Source: Elstera litoralis (GTDB lineage: Bacteria; Pseudomonadota; Alphaproteobacteria; Elsterales; Elsteraceae). Taken from it: 10,878 nt of DNA. Positions within the stretch are counted from its first letter, which is position 1. Each line of letters opens with the position of its first letter. The notes below the pieces were generated by a model that had not been told where the DNA came from, did not search any database, and saw only the letters and a program-made list of their open reading frames with translations. The position numbers were made by a program, and so were the translations under genes. The stretch lies in NCBI RefSeq assembly GCF_000963705.1, contig NZ_LAJY01000128.1:1-10878 (forward strand), given 5' to 3'. Shown one piece after another: positions 1 through 7,339 of this stretch.

Positions 1-22
1 GGTCGAAGCGGTGGCCGCTCAT
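1..22 (-). CDS. Start of a gene cut by the window edge, possibly phosphomannomutase/phosphoglucomutase
   Basis: Only seven codons are visible, reading MSGHRFD from an ATG at 22-20. A purine-rich AAGGA ribosome binding site lies about 9 nt upstream, and the gene begins 19 nt after the ugd stop on the same strand. The short N-terminus resembles the 'HRFDPTILREYDIRG' opening of alphaproteobacterial phosphomannomutase/phosphoglucomutase, which would fit a nucleotide-sugar operon with galU and ugd. The existence of a gene start is reasonably supported by the binding site and spacing. The product is an inference from seven residues plus context. Confidence 0.4.
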
Positions 23-41
23 GGCAGATCGTCCTTAAAAG

Positions 42-1364
42 TTATTGTACCGCCGGAAGCGACACGCGCCCGACGCAGGTATAATCGAACCCGGCAGTTG
101 CCATCATATCCGGCTCGTAGACATTGCGCAGATCGACGAGAACCGGGCTTTTCAGCAAGCTCTTCACCCGTTTTAAGTCGAGCGCGCGGAATTCGTTCCA
201 TTCGGTGATGATAACCAGCGCATCGGCCCCGCCCATCGTCTCATAAGCGGTTTCGCACCAAAGAATGCCCGGCAGCATTTTTTCCGCCTCGTGCATCCCG
301 GCGGGATCGAAGGCGCGTAAAGCAGCCCCCGCTTCCTGCAAGGCCGGGAGAATGTCGAGGCTGGGGCTATCGCGCATATCGTCGGTATTCGGCTTGAAGG
401 TGACGCCCAAGATCGCCAGCGTCTTGCCTTTCACCGAGCCGCCGCAGGCCGCGATGATCTTATCGGCCATCGCGCGTTTGCGCTTATCATTGATATCGAC
501 CACGGTTTCGATAATGCGCAGCGGCGCGCCCGCTTCCTGGGCGGTGCGCACGAGGGCCAGCGTATCTTTCGGGAAGCAGGAGCCGCCGTAACCGGGGCCG
601 GGGTGCAGGAATTTCTTGCCAATGCGCCCATCCAGCCCGATGCCCTTGGCCACATCATGCACATCGGCGCCGAGCTTTTCGCACAGATCGGCGATTTCGT
701 TGATGAAGGTGATCTTGGCGGCCAGGAAGGTATTGGCGGCATATTTGATGAGTTCCGAGGTTTCCACCGAGGTGAAAACGATCGGCGTTTCGATCAGATA
801 CAGCGGACGATACAGGTTGCGCATCACCTCGCGGGCTTTTTCCGTCCGCGCGCCGATAACCACGCGGTCGGGGCGCATGAAATCGCTGATGGCCGAGCCT
901 TCGCGCAAAAATTCCGGGTTCGAAACGATATCGAAATCGGCATCCGGGCGGGTTTCGCGGATGATGCGTTCCACTTCCCGGCCCGTGCCCACCGGCACGG
1001 TGGATTTGGTGACGACGACCGTATGGCCGCTCAAGGCTTCGGCGATTTCTTTCGCCGCGCCATAGACATAGCTCAGGTCCGCGTGCCCATCGCCCCGGCG
1101 CGACGGCGTGCCGACGGCGATAAACACCGCATCGGCTTCCGCCACGGCTGCCTTGAGGTCGGTGGTGAAGAACAGACGGCCCGCCTTCGCGCTATTCTCG
1201 ACGAGCTTATCGAGACCGGGCTCGTAAATCGGAATTTCACCGCGATTGAGCCGCTCGATCTTGCCTGCATCCTTATCGACGCAGGTGACCGTGACGCCGA
1301 ATTCCGAGAAGCACGCTCCCGATACCAGACCGACATAGCCGGTCCCAATCATGGCAATCCGCAT
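42..1364 (-). CDS. ugd: UDP-glucose 6-dehydrogenase
   Basis: This 440-residue cytoplasmic enzyme oxidises UDP-glucose to UDP-glucuronate with two NAD+, supplying sugar acids for capsule, exopolysaccharide or lipid decoration. The N-terminal Rossmann fold has GTGYVG at residues 7-12. The EFLREG motif lies at 151-156, the conserved Lys sits in ELIKYAANTF near residue 207, and the catalytic Cys263 lies in GYGGSCFPKD (258-267). A C-terminal UDP-binding domain follows, with GVTFKPNTDD near 320-329. The length is normal for the family. The ATG at 1364 is preceded by an AAGGAA ribosome binding site about 6 nt upstream. The gene starts 47 bp after galU, whose product is the enzyme that makes its substrate, so the two are probably co-transcribed. 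No damage is visible. Confidence 0.95.
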   Translation of the reverse strand: MRIAMIGTGYVGLVSGACFSEFGVTVTCVDKDAGKIERLNRGEIPIYEPGLDKLVENSAKAGRLFFTTDLKAAVAEADAVFIAVGTPSRRGDGHADLSYVYGAAKEIAEALSGHTVVVTKSTVPVGTGREVERIIRETRPDADFDIVSNPEFLREGSAISDFMRPDRVVIGARTEKAREVMRNLYRPLYLIETPIVFTSVETSELIKYAANTFLAAKITFINEIADLCEKLGADVHDVAKGIGLDGRIGKKFLHPGPGYGGSCFPKDTLALVRTAQEAGAPLRIIETVVDINDKRKRAMADKIIAACGGSVKGKTLAILGVTFKPNTDDMRDSPSLDILPALQEAGAALRAFDPAGMHEAEKMLPGILWCETAYETMGGADALVIITEWNEFRALDLKRVKSLLKSPVLVDLRNVYEPDMMATAGFDYTCVGRVSLPAVQ

Positions 1365-1411
1365 TTAATGTTCCTTTCTCTCACGCCGTCTCGCTCAGGG
1401 GGCGGCGCGGT

Positions 1412-2287
1412 TCACGCAGTATAGGAGGCTAGAATCCGGCGAACGGCGTCGGCCATATCGTCCCGGTCCAAGGCGAAAGCGATATTGGCTTCCAAAAACC
1501 CCACCTTATCGCCACAGTCGAACCGCCGACCTTCGAAGCGCAGCCCGTGGAACGGTTGCTCGCCGATCACATCGGCGAGGGCGTCGGTAAGCTGAATTTC
1601 GCCGCCCGCGCCGCGTTCCTGCCGCTCCAGGTGGTTCAACACCTGCGGGTCGAGGATGTAGCGGCCAATAATGGCAAGATTAGAGGGGGCCATCGCCGGT
1701 TTCGGCTTTTCCACGACGCCGCGCACCTGCACGAGGCGACCATCGTCGGAGATCGGGTCGAGAATACCATAGCGCGAGGTATGCTCGCGCGGCACATCCA
1801 TCACCGCCACCATGCTACCGCCCAAATCCTCATAGGCTTCGATCATTTGCTTGAGGCAGGGCTGATCGGAGAGAATGAGATCGTCGGCCAGCAGCACCGC
1901 GAACGGCTCGCCGTTAATCAGCGCGCGGGCGCACCAAACCGCATGCCCAAGGCCCAAGGGCTCCGGCTGGCGCGTATAGGCGATGCGCCCCGGCCCCAGG
2001 GGGATATCCTTAATCAGCGCCCAAAGATCGTCCTTACCCCGGCTGAGCAGCGCATTTTGCAGCTCGCCCGAATGGTCGAAATGATCCTCGATCGCTTCCT
2101 TGCCGCGCCCGGTGACGAAGATAAACTCTTCGATACCCGCGTCGCGCGCCTCTTCGACCGCATATTGGATCAAGGGCTTATCCACGACCGGCAGCATTTC
2201 TTTCGGCATGGCCTTGGTGGCGGGCAAGAAACGGGTTCCCAATCCACCGACGGGGAAAACAGCTTTACGGACCTTACGTGCGGCCAT
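1412..2287 (-). CDS. galU: UTP-glucose-1-phosphate uridylyltransferase
   Basis: This 291-residue cytoplasmic enzyme condenses UTP and glucose-1-phosphate to UDP-glucose and pyrophosphate. The nucleotide-binding signature GGLGTRFLPATK starts at residue 14. LLADDLI (132-138), VVEKPKP (191-197), GEIQLTDA (229-236) and DCGDK (257-261) are all conserved GalU motifs, and the length is typical. An in-frame ATG exists at 2305, but a clear GAGGA ribosome binding site (2292-2296) sits 4 nt before the ATG at 2287. The protein from 2287 begins MAARKVRKAVFPVGG, as in relatives, so the shorter start is preferred. The gene lies between mipZ and ugd on the same strand and feeds Ugd directly. Confidence 0.95.
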   Translation of the reverse strand: MAARKVRKAVFPVGGLGTRFLPATKAMPKEMLPVVDKPLIQYAVEEARDAGIEEFIFVTGRGKEAIEDHFDHSGELQNALLSRGKDDLWALIKDIPLGPGRIAYTRQPEPLGLGHAVWCARALINGEPFAVLLADDLILSDQPCLKQMIEAYEDLGGSMVAVMDVPREHTSRYGILDPISDDGRLVQVRGVVEKPKPAMAPSNLAIIGRYILDPQVLNHLERQERGAGGEIQLTDALADVIGEQPFHGLRFEGRRFDCGDKVGFLEANIAFALDRDDMADAVRRILASYTA

Positions 2288-2291
2288 GAAA

Positions 2292-2296
2292 TCCTC
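2292..2296 (-). promoter_or_regulatory. Ribosome binding site that decides the galU start
   Basis: GAGGA on the minus strand lies 4 nt before the ATG at 2287, whereas the ATG at 2305 has no purine-rich sequence before it. This favours the 291-residue GalU over a 297-residue form. Confidence 0.6.
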
Positions 2297-2401
2297 GGAT
2301 TGCATTTCGCATCATCTGGTCGCGGTCAGGCGGCCAAGGGGGTGATGCGATTGCCCGCTTACTTGCCACATCCGCGCCTTGCGGCGCAAGCTGCGGGGCG
2401 A

Positions 2402-3202
2402 TTAAGCTTTGGTAATCTCGTCGGGGGCGACACTCGGCAGCAGCGGCAGATTGAGCGACGCCAGTAGTGCGCGCACCTCTTGGCGGGCCGCCACATGGCT
2501 CATGGAGACCTGCGCATTCACCCCTTCATCGCGCAGATCGAGCAGCGTCAACCCCTTCAGAAAGAGTTCGCGGAAGATCACGCGCTCGGAAAACCCAGGC
2601 GCAATGCGGAATCCCACCCGCCCGGCCAAAGCTTCCAGCGCCTGCGCCACGAGTTGCTTATTGCGCGCGTCGACATGGGCCAAGCGGTTGCGCATCACGA
2701 TCCAATCGAGCGGCGGCAGGCGGCCCATTGCGCGGCGTTTGCGCTGCTCCCATACCATTTCGGCATAGGTGCTGGGACGAATGACGGCCAGGGTTTCCGG
2801 GTCCACATGGCCGATCACATCGAAATCGATGAAACTATCGTTAAGCGGCGTCACCAGCGTATCGGCAATCACATGCGCCTTGCGCGACAAGGGCGTGTCG
2901 GCCCCCGGACAGTCGATGACCAGCACCTGATGCCGCCGCCAGAGACCTTCGACCACCTCATCAAATTTCTCGGCCTCGGCGGGCAGCAGGGCGGCGTGTT
3001 CGGGGATCGGAATCGGCGCGCCGGTCATGGCGCGAAACGCCGTGCGGTTCTGGAAATAGCGCGTCAGCGTGCCCTGGCGCGCATCGAGATCGAGCGAGGC
3101 GACGCTCAGCCCTTCCCGCAGCAATCCGATAATCAGGTGCATGGCGGTGGTGGATTTGCCCGAGCCGCCCTTTTCATTCCCCAGAACGATGATATGCGCC
3201 AT
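2402..3202 (-). CDS. mipZ: MipZ-like division-plane positioning ATPase
   Basis: This 266-residue ParA/MinD-superfamily ATPase begins MAHIIVLGNEKGGSGKST. It has the deviant Walker A motif KGGSGKST at 11-18, LDLDARQGT at 37-45, the Walker B segment VLVIDCPG at 93-100 and the switch-like PLNDSFIDFDVIG at 119-131. These, together with MRNRLAHVDARN (170-181), are typical of MipZ rather than ParA or Soj. In Caulobacter crescentus MipZ dimers bind the ParB-origin complex and DNA and inhibit FtsZ polymerisation near the poles, which confines the Z-ring to midcell. No parB lies nearby. The ATG at 3202 falls just 3 nt after the restored stop of the upstream enoyl-CoA hydratase gene, which suggests coupled expression. 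The gene appears intact. Confidence 0.88.
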   Translation of the reverse strand: MAHIIVLGNEKGGSGKSTTAMHLIIGLLREGLSVASLDLDARQGTLTRYFQNRTAFRAMTGAPIPIPEHAALLPAEAEKFDEVVEGLWRRHQVLVIDCPGADTPLSRKAHVIADTLVTPLNDSFIDFDVIGHVDPETLAVIRPSTYAEMVWEQRKRRAMGRLPPLDWIVMRNRLAHVDARNKQLVAQALEALAGRVGFRIAPGFSERVIFRELFLKGLTLLDLRDEGVNAQVSMSHVAARQEVRALLASLNLPLLPSVAPDEITKA

Positions 3203-3205
3203 CGG

Positions 3206-3984
3206 CTATAAACCTTTGAACTCGGGGGAGGTTTTATTCACGAACGCGGCAATGCCGGTTTGATAATCGTCGGTATCGAAACAGGCGAAGCCTCGGCCAG
3301 TTCCGCCTCGGTCAGCGGGGCCGCCTCATCCAAACGGCGGGCGAAAGCCTTGTGCCAACGGTTGACCAACGGCGCGCCGGAAGCAATGCGCTCGGCCGCC
3401 TCTTGCGCTTCCGCCAACGCCTGCCCATCCTCGACGATGCGCGAGACGATGCCGTAGCCCTTGGCCTCATCGACCCCGAAAATCCGGCCTTCCAGCAGAA
3501 TTTCCACCGCCGCCTTGCGCCCCAAAGCGCGAATGAAGGCGCCGATTTCGGGATAGGACATAACGAAACCAAGCTTATTGATCGGCACCCCGAAGGTCGC
3601 GCTGGCCCCGGCGATGCGCACGTCCGATAAACACGCAAGCTCCACCCCGCCGCCGATGCAGCGGCCTTCGATGGCCGCCACCAGGGGATGCGGGAAATTT
3701 TCAAGCTGGGTCAGCGTCGCATACATCAGCTTGGCATAAGCCCGCGCCGCCTCGGGCGTAGCCCGGAGGGTCTGGAATTCCGAAATATCGCCGCCCGCGC
3801 AAAAATGATTGCCCGCGCCAGTGAGAATAACGCAGCGAATACTATCGTCTTCGGCAAGCGCCGTCAGCGCCGCCCCCACACTGCGCCAAAGATCGGCATT
3901 CAGCACATTGAGTTTTTCAGGGCGATTCAGCGTAACCGTAACAATAGCGCCCTGTCGCTCTACCCCCAATGCTGCCCCGCTCAT
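3206..3984 (-). CDS. Enoyl-CoA hydratase/isomerase family protein, frameshifted near its 3' end
   Basis: This is a crotonase-fold acyl-CoA enzyme. Oxyanion-hole motifs are visible as FCAGGDISEF (61-70) and CIGGGVELA (109-117), followed by FGVPINKLGFVMSYPEIG and EILLEGRIFG. The position equivalent to the second catalytic Glu of true hydratases is not obvious, so the exact reaction is uncertain. The ATG at 3984 has AAGGAGA just upstream. As written, the frame ends at 3238 after 248 residues with an atypical tail. One missing G at about 3291-3292 would switch the frame to EGFACFDTDDYQTGIAAF and then NKTSPEFKGL, a normal family C-terminus, stopping at 3206. The repaired protein is 259 residues and ends 3 nt before mipZ. 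The break is either a sequencing error or a recent mutation. Confidence 0.82.
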
Positions 3985-4059
3985 GCCGCTCTCCTTCTGA
4001 TGCCGCCCCTCATGAGAAATCAGAAGCCCGCAGCGCGCGCAACAAGATTCCCCTAACGC

Positions 4060-4087
4060 TGGACAGTCGCGCGCCGGGGCTTTATCA
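4060..4087 (+). promoter_or_regulatory. Possible pyrE promoter
   Basis: TGGACA (4060-4065) matches the -35 consensus in five of six positions. A weak -10-like TTTATC/TTATCA begins at 4081-4082, giving a spacer of 15-16 bp. It lies in the 140-bp divergent region about 40 bp before the pyrE ATG. The -10 match is poor. Confidence 0.22.
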
Positions 4088-4124
4088 CGCCCCCAACGTC
4101 CTTCGCGCCCGTAAAGGTCCCGCC

Positions 4125-4785
4125 ATGCCCCTCACGCCCGCCCAATCCGTCGCCCGGCTGCTGCTCGAAATCGAAGCGGTGCATATTCGCCCGCAGCAGC
4201 CGTTCACGCTGACCTCGGGCACCTTCAGCCCCGTCTATGTGGATTGCCGCAAGATCATCGGCTTCCCGCGCGCCCGTACCGCCGTGATCGATTTTGCCGT
4301 GCAAAAATATCGCCGAAAACATCGGTTATGAGCAGATCGATGCGGTTGCGGGCGGTGAGACGGCAGGTATCCCCTATGCCGCCTGGCTCGCCGACCGGCT
4401 GGGGCTGCCAATGCTCTACGTGCGCAAAAAGCCGAAGGGCTTCGGGCGCAACGCCCAGATCGAGGGCCATTTCAAGGACGGCGACCGCGTACTGCTGGTC
4501 GAAGACCTTGCCAGCCAGGGCAGCAGCAAGATCACCTTCATCAATGCCCTGCGGGAAGCGGGCGCGCGCTGCGACCATACCCTCGTCGTCTTCTTCTACG
4601 CCGCCCTCACGGGAAGCTTGAAGGTGCTGGATGACCTCAACGTCGCCCTGCACTATCTCTCCACCTGGAAAGAAGTGCTGGAAGTCGCCGATATCGATAA
4701 GCGTATCGGCAGCGCCGACCTCGCTGAAGTGCGTAGCTTCCTCGCCGATCCCGACGCGTGGTCGAAGGCGCACGGCGGGCCGTAA
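4125..4785 (+). CDS. pyrE: Orotate phosphoribosyltransferase, broken by a single-base insertion
   Basis: PyrE joins orotate and PRPP to give OMP in pyrimidine synthesis, in the cytoplasm. The ATG at 4125 follows an AAAGGT ribosome binding site and starts MPLTPAQSVARLLLEIEAVHI. The conserved TLTSGTFSPVYVDCRK lies at 28-43. The frame then runs into a TGA soon after VQK (residue 61). If the T at 4308 is removed, it continues as IAENIGYEQIDAVAGGETAG, then YVRKKPKGFGRNAQIEG, the PRPP-binding segment VLLVEDLASQGSS (122-134) and HTLVVFFYAA. The repaired protein is 219 residues, stopping at 4785. The PRPP loop lacks the TDGGS-like ending common in relatives. Because pyrE is normally needed for pyrimidine prototrophy, an assembly error is the simpler reading. 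Confidence 0.88.
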
Positions 4786-4801
4786 GGGGGGCTCACCCCT
4801 T
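4784..4801 (+). terminator. Hairpin after pyrE without a T-tract
   Basis: AAGGGG (4784-4789) and CCCCTT (4796-4801) form a perfect 6-bp stem with a 6-nt loop, starting at the pyrE stop codon. No run of T follows, so it is at best a weak or Rho-assisted terminator. Confidence 0.25.
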
Positions 4802-4845
4802 GGCTGATCGCGCTTTCGCGGCCTATGCCGTTAAAAAGGGATGCG

Positions 4846-4876
4846 TTGAACTTTAGAGGCTAACGCCCCATATTAA
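4846..4876 (+). promoter_or_regulatory. Possible promoter and operator of the antitoxin-toxin pair
   Basis: TTGAAC (4846-4851) is a fair -35 element. CATATT (4869-4874, spacer 17) or TATTAA (4871-4876, spacer 19) could serve as the -10. Just downstream, TTAAGCCGGTTAA is an imperfect palindrome in which the antitoxin could bind for autoregulation, as known for Xre-RES modules. The 122-bp gap is more AT-rich than its surroundings and ends in a good AGGGGG ribosome binding site. This rests on pattern only. Confidence 0.3.
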
Positions 4877-4907
4877 GCCGGTTAAATCTGGCAAAATAGG
4901 GGGCGCT

Positions 4908-5336
4908 ATGCACCAAATCCCAACTGTCTCTCGGCCGTCGCCGCCAACGCCCGCTGTGCCCGGCGCCCAGACACGTCACGGTGAGTTGATGGCGGAACTT
5001 CTAAACCCGGTGGGCGATGTCGATATTGCGCGCATGGTCGATCGGTTTCGCACAACCAAAGGGCATTTGGCCGAACTGGCGGGCCTGTCACCCGAAACGC
5101 TCTACAAGGTCGCACGGTCATCCAGTGCCAAGACTCAAGCCCGACTCCGCGAAATGCTGGAAATTCTCGTGCGCGTGAGCGCCTGGGCGGGCAGCATAGA
5201 GCATGCTTTGGCGTGGTACACGGCCCAACCAATCTCTGCTTTTGCCGATAGAACGCCTGAAGCGCTCGTAAAAACGGGGCATGCGAGCGCCCTACGGGAC
5301 TATCTCGATTCACTCGCCCTCGGAGGCTATGCGTGA
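4908..5336 (+). CDS. Xre/MbcA/ParS-type antitoxin (DUF2384)
   Basis: This 142-residue protein begins with a Pro-rich N-terminus (about 1-25). A helix-turn-helix-like segment follows at roughly 48-72 (TTKGHLAELAGLSPETLYKVAR). The C-terminal toxin-binding domain at about 84-140 contains AWYTAQPISAFADRTPEAL and HASALRDYLDSL. These are hallmarks of antitoxins paired with RES-domain toxins. The antitoxin blocks the toxin active site and represses the shared promoter. The ATG at 4908 has AGGGGG about 6 nt before it. The stop TGA overlaps the toxin GTG by 4 nt (GTGA), which indicates translational coupling. The family and partner assignment is strong. Confidence 0.85.
   Translation: MHQIPTVSRPSPPTPAVPGAQTRHGELMAELLNPVGDVDIARMVDRFRTTKGHLAELAGLSPETLYKVARSSSAKTQARLREMLEILVRVSAWAGSIEHALAWYTAQPISAFADRTPEALVKTGHASALRDYLDSLALGGYA
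5322..5326 (+). promoter_or_regulatory. Ribosome binding site for the RES toxin GTG start
   Basis: GGAGG at 5322-5326 lies 6 nt before the GTG at 5333, inside the antitoxin coding sequence. It supports the GTG start over the nearby out-of-frame ATG at 5329. Confidence 0.5.
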
Positions 5337-5852
5337 GATTTATCGGGACGTGTTTTCGCGCACACGATCCCCGATGGTCCTTTGCACCGCTCTCCGGCGC
5401 GGGGGCTGCACAAAAGGGCGGGCGCTTCAATCCTGTCGGCTGTGCGGCGCTCTATCTCTCGCTGGATTTGACCACCGCCATTCTTGAGGCCAGCCAAGGC
5501 TTTTCCTTTAAAGTCCCGCCGCTGACGCTCGTTTCCTACACGATCGACTGCGAAGATATCCACGATCTAACCGATCCTGCGGTCTTGGCGACGCTGGCGG
5601 TTGAGGGCGCGGGCGCTCGCCGATGGTTGGGCGCTTGCCGTGGCGGAGGGCCGTCGCCCCCGGTCGTGGGACGTTGCCGAACACTTGATCGAAGTGGGTT
5701 CAGCCGGGATCATCGTACCGAGCTTCGCCCCCGGCGCGAGCAGGGCAAATAGGAATCTGGTTCTGTGGCGGTGGGGGGCGGTTTCCCCTCACAAGGTCGA
5801 AGCGTTCGATCCCTCAGGAAGACTGCCAAAGAACCAACTCTCCTGGCCGTAA
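5333..5852 (+). CDS. RES-domain NAD+-degrading toxin, frameshifted
   Basis: RES toxins (ParT, MbcT and Res families) deplete or transfer from NAD+ and stop growth. From the GTG at 5333 the protein reads MRFIGTCFRAHDPRWSF, then GGRFNP (29-34), ALYLSLD (39-45) and AILEAS (49-54). Arg31, Tyr41 and Glu52 match the conserved active-site residues of the family. After DLTDPAVLATLAVEG the written frame degenerates and stops at 5752. Removing one G from the run at 5611-5613 restores ALADGWALAVAEGRRPRSW, IIVPSFAPG, NLVLWRWG and FDPSGRLP, the normal RES C-terminal half, ending at 5852. The repaired length is 172 residues. As written the toxin would be inactive while the antitoxin stays intact, which could reflect true inactivation or a sequencing error. 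Confidence 0.82.
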
Positions 5853-5880
5853 GGTTCAGCCCGAAAAATAGCCTTAGGCC
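5845..5880. other. Inverted repeat at the convergent toxin/gltX junction
   Basis: GGCCGTAAGG (5845-5854) and CCTTAGGCC (5872-5880) pair over 9 bp with one bulged G around a 17-nt loop. The repeat spans both stop codons of the convergent genes. Neither strand has a T-run after the stem, so a bidirectional terminator role is only possible. Confidence 0.3.
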
Positions 5881-7262
5881 GACAGCGCGTCCGCCAGCCG
5901 CCCCAGGCTTTCCTCGCGCCCGAGCAGTGCCATGACTTCCGCAACCCCAGGGGAATTCGTCCGCCCGGTGAGCGCCGCGCGCAAGGGCTGGCCCAGTTTG
6001 ACGAAAGGCACGTCCAGCGCTTTCGCCTGAGCTTTCACCAGGGCCGCCAGCGCGTCGTGCGACCAATCCGCGTGCCCCTGCAAGGCTTCGAACACGGCGC
6101 GGACGCGGGTCAAGGCTTCCTCTGTCAGAACCGCGTGCGCCGCCTCTTCCAGCGGAATCGGACGCGGGGCGAGGTAGAAAGCCGCCGTTTCCGCCAGATG
6201 CGGCACGGTTTTCGCCCGCTCCTTCAGCCCCGGCATCGCCGCCGTCAGCAGCGCTTTCGCCGGATCGTCGGGCGCGCGGCCCAGGTGCGGCAGAATCAGT
6301 TCCGCCAGCCGCGCATCCTCGGCATGCTTCATAAAATGGAAATTGGCCGACACCAGCGCGTCCGCATCGAGCCGCGCCGGGGATTTGCCCAGGTGCGACA
6401 GATCAAACGCCGGGGCCGCCGTTTCCATCGTCGGATGCTCCAGCCCGGAGGCCCAGCCGAGGCCCATCAGGTAGGAAACCACCGCTTCCGGCAAGAAGCC
6501 TTGATCGCGGTACTCGCCGATCCCGACCGCGCCGTGACGCTTCGAGAGTTTCTGCCCGTCCGGCCCGTGAATCAGCGGAATATGGGCGTAGACCGGGCGC
6601 GCAACGCCGAGCGCGTCGTAGATCTGCGCTTGGCGGGCGGCGTTGGTCATATGATCGTCGCCGCGAATGATATGGGTGACGCCCATATCGATATCGTCGA
6701 CCACGGTCGAATGCATATAGGTGGGCGAACCGTCGCCGCGCAGCAGGACGAAATCGTCAAGATCGGAATTGGCGAAGGTGATCGTGCTATGCACCCGGTC
6801 GGGGATGATCGTGCTGCCGGTGCGCGGAGTTTTCAGGCGGATGACGAAGGGTGCACCTTCGGGCGCTTCGCTCGGGTCGCGGTCGCGCCAGCGGCCATCG
6901 TAGCGCGGCGGCAAACCGCGCCGGGCGGCTGCCTTGCGCATTTCTTCCAGCTCTTCGGCGGTCGCATAGCAGCGATAGGCCTTTCCAGACGCCAGCAGTT
7001 GTTCGGCGACTTCGACATGCCGGGAAAGGCGCAGATGTTGGAAAATCGGCTCGCCATCGAATTTCAGGCCGAGCCAGTCCAGCCCTTCGAAAATCGCCTG
7101 AACCGCCGCCTCGGTCGAGCGCTCGCGGTCGGTATCATCGATCCGCAGCAGCGCTTTGCCGCCCGTGTGGCGGGCGTAGAGGATGGTGAACAGGGCGGTG
7201 CGCGCCCCGCCGATATGCAGCATCCCCGTCGGCGACGGGGCGAAACGTGTGATGGTGCTCAT
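5874..7262 (-). CDS. gltX: Glutamyl-tRNA synthetase
   Basis: This 462-residue class I aminoacyl-tRNA synthetase charges tRNA(Glu), and in some bacteria tRNA(Gln), with glutamate. The N-terminal catalytic fold shows RFAPSPTGMLHIGGARTALF, with the HIGH-type motif HIGG at 16-19. LLRIDDTDRERS (38-49) and HIIRGDDHMTNAARQ (197-211) follow, and the KMSKS-type loop KLSKRHG is at 238-244. The C-terminal anticodon-binding region ends in PLRAALTGRTNSPGVAEVMALLG (426-448). The usual Cys-rich zinc motif is absent and only CYATAEELE is seen, as in several zinc-free GluRS. Many alphaproteobacteria carry two gltX copies and which one this is cannot be told here. It is intact and convergent with the toxin gene. 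Confidence 0.95.
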   Translation of the reverse strand: MSTITRFAPSPTGMLHIGGARTALFTILYARHTGGKALLRIDDTDRERSTEAAVQAIFEGLDWLGLKFDGEPIFQHLRLSRHVEVAEQLLASGKAYRCYATAEELEEMRKAAARRGLPPRYDGRWRDRDPSEAPEGAPFVIRLKTPRTGSTIIPDRVHSTITFANSDLDDFVLLRGDGSPTYMHSTVVDDIDMGVTHIIRGDDHMTNAARQAQIYDALGVARPVYAHIPLIHGPDGQKLSKRHGAVGIGEYRDQGFLPEAVVSYLMGLGWASGLEHPTMETAAPAFDLSHLGKSPARLDADALVSANFHFMKHAEDARLAELILPHLGRAPDDPAKALLTAAMPGLKERAKTVPHLAETAAFYLAPRPIPLEEAAHAVLTEEALTRVRAVFEALQGHADWSHDALAALVKAQAKALDVPFVKLGQPLRAALTGRTNSPGVAEVMALLGREESLGRLADALSA

Positions 7263-7321
7263 GCCGGGCTTTGTAGCAGCGGGCGGCGGTTTGGGCTAGG
7301 GTGGAGGCTCTCTGATGTTCA

Positions 7322-7327
7322 GGTCAA
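7322..7327 (-). promoter_or_regulatory. Possible -35 element of gltX
   Basis: On the minus strand TTGACC lies about 60 bp before the gltX ATG, but no convincing -10 follows at 16-18 bp. It is a weak candidate. Confidence 0.2.
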
Positions 7328-7339
7328 CACGCGTTCTCA

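Noticed and set aside
2370..2400. Hairpin CTTGC-GGC-GCAAG after mipZ as a terminator
   Set aside because: The stem is only 5 bp, there is no T-run, and galU follows on the same strand.
1547..2467. A 306-codon plus-strand frame, and a similar one at 603-1424
   Set aside because: Both are antisense shadows of galU and ugd, whose motifs are unambiguous.
4906..5430. A minus-strand frame of 174 codons across the antitoxin
   Set aside because: The antitoxin on the plus strand has clear family motifs and a ribosome binding site; the reverse frame has none.
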